From: VXRJ01 sp965246995
GTDB lineage: Bacteria; Acidobacteriota; Vicinamibacteria; Vicinamibacterales; UBA8438
DNA length: 64,000 nucleotides
Direction of reading: 5' to 3'
NCBI GenBank assembly: GCA_965246995.1
Contig: OZ252008.1
Span: forward strand, 1,612,001 to 1,676,000
Shown: positions 60,606 through 64,000 of the stretch, in pieces
Numbering within the stretch: the first letter of the stretch is position 1
How the letters are laid out: each line of letters starts with the position of its first letter
The notes under the pieces: generated by a model
The model's input: the letters and a program-made list of their open reading frames with translations, nothing else
Told to the model about the DNA's origin: nothing
Database searches by the model: none
Translations under genes and position numbers: made by a program

Positions 60606-61748
60606 ATGAGGCGACGATTCTTCTCGTTCGGCGCGGCGACTATGCTCGCTATCGTTTTCGGACTGGTCCAGGTGGCGGAAGTGCCGGTCGGAGGCCAGTC
60701 CGATACGACCGCGTGGGGGCATCCCAATCTGGCGGGGATCTGGCTCGATGTGTACGACACGCCGTTCGAGCGCAACCCTGAGATTGGTGATCGAGAGTTC
60801 GCCACGGATGAAGAACGCCAGGATCGCGATCAGGCGCGGATGATAAACCCCGGTCGCAACGAGCGCTCGGGTGCCGCGGCCCGTGACGTGGCTGGCGCCT
60901 ACAACGCCGTCTGGACGTCGGCGAAGCCGGCCGGGCCCCGCACCTCGCTCGTCGTTGACCCTCCCAATGGGAGGATTCCCGCGCTGACCGCGGAAGCCCA
61001 GCAACGGACCGAGATGCAGCGCGAGTGGCGTCTCATGCTGCTGCAGAACACGGAGACGTGCGAGAAGAACGCTCCGGGTTGCCGGGGCGGAACCTACGGG
61101 CCGCCGTCACCGCGCCGCTTCGACGTCACGCCGTTCTACAACACCTCGCGGATGAACCGGCACGACGGCCCGGAGGATCAGAGCATGGGCGACCGGTGCA
61201 TGCTCGGGGTGACCCCGGACTTCAGGGGACACCGCCGGATCGTGCAGGGGGAGGATTCGATCGCGATCGGCTATGACACCGGACAGGGCCAGGGATATCA
61301 GCGGATCGTCAATTTGGGCGGCGAGCATCCGGCGAGCCGGGTTCGCCTTCGGCACGGTGACTCGCGCGGTCGCTGGGAGAGTGACACCCTGGTCATGGAG
61401 ACCACGAATTTCTCATCCAAGTTCCCGTTCCGAGGGTCGGCTGAGAATCGCAAGTTGACCGAACGGTACACCCGGGTGGATGCCGACACGCTGACGTACG
61501 AGGTGACAATCGAGGACCCGACGGTGTGGACCGCCCCGTGGACGGTTCGACAGGAACTGAAGCGGCAGAACGATCAGGAGAACCGGATTTACTACGAGCC
61601 GCGCTGCCACGAGGGAAACTACGGTCTGCCGGCGCTGTTGGTCGGGGCGCGCCTGGATGAGCAGCGGTTCAAGGAAGGGACAGGGCCGGAGCCCTTCTCA
61701 CTCGACACCGCCACGTGCGTCAACGGGCTGGCCGACGAAGGGCTGTGA
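60606..61748 (+). CDS. Exported protein of a family common in Acidobacteriota, function unknown
   Basis: This 380-residue protein follows a GGAGG site. The signal peptide is MRRRFFSFGAATMLAIVFGLVQVAEVPVGGQ. The mature part has WGHPNLAGIWLDVYDTPFER, a Cys-containing central loop (TETCEKNAPGCRGGTYG) and RLRHGDSRGRWESDTLVMET. The 'PNLxGIW ... GRWEGDTLV' pattern recurs in the next gene, so the two are related. Families of this kind occur in multicopy next to DUF6152 genes. No enzyme motif is recognisable. Confidence 0.75.
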   Translation: MRRRFFSFGAATMLAIVFGLVQVAEVPVGGQSDTTAWGHPNLAGIWLDVYDTPFERNPEIGDREFATDEERQDRDQARMINPGRNERSGAAARDVAGAYNAVWTSAKPAGPRTSLVVDPPNGRIPALTAEAQQRTEMQREWRLMLLQNTETCEKNAPGCRGGTYGPPSPRRFDVTPFYNTSRMNRHDGPEDQSMGDRCMLGVTPDFRGHRRIVQGEDSIAIGYDTGQGQGYQRIVNLGGEHPASRVRLRHGDSRGRWESDTLVMETTNFSSKFPFRGSAENRKLTERYTRVDADTLTYEVTIEDPTVWTAPWTVRQELKRQNDQENRIYYEPRCHEGNYGLPALLVGARLDEQRFKEGTGPEPFSLDTATCVNGLADEGL

Positions 61749-61750
61749 TC

Positions 61751-62731
61751 ATGCGCAAGAATCTGAGAAGTTCGACGTTTCTCATTGCGCTGGGCGCCGC
61801 TGCGATTGGTGCCGCCATCACCGTCTTGGTGACCGGCACGGCCACCACGGCTCAGCCGCAGGTGTCCCCTCGCGCCGCCGAGACGCCTGACGGGCGGCCG
61901 AACTTCAACGGGGTCTGGCAGGCTCTGAACGAGGCGCATTGGGACCTCGAGGCCCACGAGGCGCTCCCCGCCTGGGTGACCCAGGAGGGGGTCTATCCCT
62001 ATGAGTACGCCAGAGTGCCGGCGGCCGCAGTCGTTGCGCTCGGCGCGGCGGCCGGTGTTCCGGGCTCGATGGGGGTCGTCGGTAATGACGGGACGATTCC
62101 ATATGCGCCGGAGGCGCTTCGGATCAAGCAGGAGAACCGGGAGAACTGGATCGACCGGGACCCCGAACTGAAGTGCTACCTGCCCGGGATTCCGCGCGCC
62201 ATGTACATGCCGTATCCGTTCCAGATTTCGCAGAGCGCCAACAAGATCCACATAACGTTCGGTTTCGCGAACGCCGCGCGGGTCATCCATCTGGACGAAG
62301 TGGCGCGTCCTCCGGACTACACGTACATGGGTCATTCCGTCGGTCGTTGGGAAGGGGACACGCTGGTCACCACCGTCGACTACTTCAACGGCAGGACCTG
62401 GCTGGATCGGGCGGGTAACCACCACAGCGAAGCGCTCGAGCTGGAAGAGCGTTTCACGCCCCTGTCGGCGGATGCCATCTGGTACGAGGTGACGCTGACC
62501 GACCCGAATACGTATACGCGGCCCTGGACGATCGCGATGCCGCTGTATCGCCGCCTGGAGCCGAACGCCACCGTGCTGGACTATCCGTGCATCGATTTCG
62601 CGGAGGAGTTCATGTACGGGCACGTACGCCGCGAGCAGTTGGTCAAGCGGTGGGAAGGCGAGACGATTATTGTTGACATCACTCGCAAGGTTCCGGAGGG
62701 TGATGCGTTCCACGACTGGTATCGGCGGTAG
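61751..62731 (+). CDS. Exported protein, paralogue of the preceding gene
   Basis: This 326-residue protein starts at 61751, two bases after the previous stop. The signal peptide is STFLIALGAAAIGAAITVLV. The shared landmarks are DGRPNFNGVWQALNEAHWDL, MGHSVGRWEGDTLVTTVDYF and TDPNTYTRPWTIAMPLYRRL. It is tightly linked in an operon with the DUF6152 gene downstream. The function is unknown; secretion and repeated pairing suggest a periplasmic or surface complex. Confidence 0.75.
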   Translation: MRKNLRSSTFLIALGAAAIGAAITVLVTGTATTAQPQVSPRAAETPDGRPNFNGVWQALNEAHWDLEAHEALPAWVTQEGVYPYEYARVPAAAVVALGAAAGVPGSMGVVGNDGTIPYAPEALRIKQENRENWIDRDPELKCYLPGIPRAMYMPYPFQISQSANKIHITFGFANAARVIHLDEVARPPDYTYMGHSVGRWEGDTLVTTVDYFNGRTWLDRAGNHHSEALELEERFTPLSADAIWYEVTLTDPNTYTRPWTIAMPLYRRLEPNATVLDYPCIDFAEEFMYGHVRREQLVKRWEGETIIVDITRKVPEGDAFHDWYRR

Positions 62732-62743
62732 GAGGCCAAGACA

Positions 62744-63205
62744 ATGACAATGAGACAGACGATCGGAGTCGCGGCGGCGGTCGGAGCCGTTTCCTTCTTG
62801 CTGGCGGGCGCCACCGCGCCAGTCGCGGCGCACCACGCGTTCGCGGCCGAGTTCGACGCGGCCCGGCCTGTAGAGTTCGACGGGACTGTTACCAAGGTCG
62901 AGTGGGTCAACCCTCACGTCTGGATTCACATGGACGTCAATCTGGAGGACGGCTCGACCGAGGAGTGGGCGTTCGAGGCGGGCACCCCGAACGTGCTGTT
63001 CCGTCGCGGCTTTACCCGGGAATCGCTGCTCCCCGGCACCGCGGTGCACGTCGACGGGTACCAGGCCAAGGACGGGACGAATCGGGCTAACGGCCGCGAT
63101 GTCACGTTCGCGGATGGGGCCAAGATGTTCCTGGGCTCATCCGGGACGGGCGCGCCGTATGAATTGGCCCGACCCGGCGTCGACACCGTGGCCCCGGGTC
63201 GGTAA
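62744..63205 (+). CDS. DUF6152 family exported protein
   Basis: This 153-residue protein has the signal peptide IGVAAAVGAVSFLLAGATAPVAAHHAFA. The mature part (FDGTVTKVEWVNPHVWIHMD, WAFEAGTPNVLFRRGFTRES) is the DUF6152 pattern, an OB-fold-like small domain of unknown role. It lies 12 bases after the previous gene. The N-terminal HH pair directly after the signal peptide is typical and may bind metal. Confidence 0.85.
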   Translation: MTMRQTIGVAAAVGAVSFLLAGATAPVAAHHAFAAEFDAARPVEFDGTVTKVEWVNPHVWIHMDVNLEDGSTEEWAFEAGTPNVLFRRGFTRESLLPGTAVHVDGYQAKDGTNRANGRDVTFADGAKMFLGSSGTGAPYELARPGVDTVAPGR

Positions 63206-63226
63206 GTAGAGTCCGCCTCGGCGGGG

Positions 63227-64000
63227 ATGACACTCACGCCCGCGGCGGCCTTCGGCCTCGTGGCAGCCGTTGCGGGCGCCCTCGCTGGCTTCGGCTTCCT
63301 CGACGTCGTTAGCTACGACCCCGCGTTTCAGTGGTCGTTCTTTGCTCCGGGCGCCGCATTGCTCGCCTGGAGCGCGCTGCTCTTCGGGACGGCTCAACGC
63401 CGCGGGCGCAGCCTCATCCTGCAGGTTTCCCTCCGAAAGCAGCATTACGTCCAGGCCTGCGCGCAATTGGCCGTCTTCGCGTACTGGGGTTGGCACTGGC
63501 GCACGGTCTACGATTCGGCCTTCCTCATCGCCGCGCAGATCGTGTTCGCCTACGCCTTCACGATGCTGCTGAGTTGGTCGCGCGGCAATTCCCACACGCT
63601 GGGGTTCGGTCCGTTTCCCGTCATTCTCAGCATCAATCTGTTCCTGTGGTTCAGGGACGAGTGGTTCTATCTGCAATTCCTGCTGGTGGCGCTCGGCTTC
63701 CTGGCCAAGGAGTTCATCCGCTGGGACAAGGACGGGCGCCGCGTCCATGTCTTCAATCCTTCGTCGTTTCCGCTGGCCGTCTTCTCGCTCGGCTTGATCC
63801 TCACGGGGACGAGCGATCTGACGTGGGGGCAGGACATCGCCATCTCCCAGTTCTATCCTCCGCAGATCTATTTGGTGCTGTTCCTGGTGTCGCTTCCGGG
63901 CCAGTACCACTTCGGGGTGGCGTCGATGACGATGTCGGCCGTCGCCGCCTCCTATCTGTTCGGGCTGCTCTACTTCGCTTCAACCGGCGTCTACTTTTTC
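63227..64000 (+). CDS. Integral membrane protein, UnbU/RnfD-like (3' end outside window)
   Basis: The frame is open from the ATG at 63227 (GGCGGGG upstream) to the window end, 258 codons, with no stop. At least seven hydrophobic segments are present. VHVFNPSSFPLAVFSLGLILTG and SDLTWGQDIAISQFYPPQIY resemble the flavin-site region of RnfD/NqrB-type proteins, in the UnbU subgroup described near UnbV in enediyne clusters. An electron-transport role is not shown. UnbV-type sequence at the other window end may be coincidental. Confidence 0.55.
   Translation, partial: MTLTPAAAFGLVAAVAGALAGFGFLDVVSYDPAFQWSFFAPGAALLAWSALLFGTAQRRGRSLILQVSLRKQHYVQACAQLAVFAYWGWHWRTVYDSAFLIAAQIVFAYAFTMLLSWSRGNSHTLGFGPFPVILSINLFLWFRDEWFYLQFLLVALGFLAKEFIRWDKDGRRVHVFNPSSFPLAVFSLGLILTGTSDLTWGQDIAISQFYPPQIYLVLFLVSLPGQYHFGVASMTMSAVAASYLFGLLYFASTGVYFF

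Noticed and set aside
61619..63049. 476-codon minus-strand ORF
   Set aside because: It is antisense to the exported protein trio. All three plus-strand genes have signal peptides and ribosome sites.
1..64000. CRISPR array, rRNA operon, plasmid or phage origin
   Set aside because: No regularly spaced 24-40 base repeats, rRNA sequence or iteron/origin pattern was found, apart from the five octamers upstream of fic, which are too short and too few.

Overview
This 64 kb, GC-rich window most likely comes from the Acidobacteriota, probably the Vicinamibacteria branch. This is inferred from gene content, not from a marker gene. The clues are TonB-dependent receptors with an N-terminal carboxypeptidase-regulatory-like domain, a MoxR/DUF58/VWA (Bat-type) operon, an exported trio ending in a DUF6152 protein, a CRTAC1/UnbV-type C-terminus at the left edge and an UnbU/RnfD-like membrane protein at the right edge. 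No rRNA gene or CRISPR array was seen. There are two tRNA genes: tRNA-Arg at 24866-24942 and tRNA-Glu at 52437-52512, both on the minus strand.

Layout. 1-8.4 kb holds ordinary chromosomal genes: CRTAC1 C-terminus, UspA, a TonB receptor, an acyl-CoA desaturase and a second TonB receptor. 8.5-20.9 kb is scarred by deletions. A P450, a TonB receptor, both genes of a NatAB-type ABC exporter, an aminotransferase and a fumarylacetoacetase are each truncated or carry internal deletions that change frame. Between them two tandem squalene synthases, a cupin and a LuxR/LAL regulator look intact. 20.9-25.5 kb carries an exported argininosuccinate-lyase-like protein, a VapBC-type pair, an IS481 scrap, a GntP permease, tRNA-Arg and a VOC protein.

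25.5-37.5 kb is an accessory, defence-like region. It has a HicA scrap, two adjacent PD-(D/E)XK nuclease-like proteins, an RhlE helicase, a Fic protein preceded by phased repeats, a second VapBC-type pair, an intact IS3 element that splits a hypothetical gene, an AIPR (abortive infection) remnant, and an IS66-type element with 8-bp target duplications but a frameshifted transposase.

37.6-52.4 kb looks like an integrated element. A tyrosine recombinase lies next to the 3' end of tRNA-Glu, and the last 12 bases of that tRNA recur at 37606-37617 in the same orientation. Inside are a type II-like restriction-modification pair, a gluzincin relative with a destroyed zinc motif, and a block of phage late genes. 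That block has a very large polyvalent protein (zeta-type P-loop kinase, HEIGH metallopeptidase, LPD38-like C-terminus), a tail-fibre-like protein, a holin-sized membrane protein and two small ORFs, ending at a strong terminator. No capsid, portal or terminase gene was recognised. The phage block is flanked by an IS66 end fragment on the left and, on the right, a complete IS66 copy that has split a DUF3800-like gene.

52.6-64 kb returns to chromosomal genes: a translationally coupled MoxR-DUF58-BatD/BatA/TPR/BatB-like operon, an APH/kinase fusion protein, three exported acidobacterial-type proteins, and a membrane protein cut by the window end.
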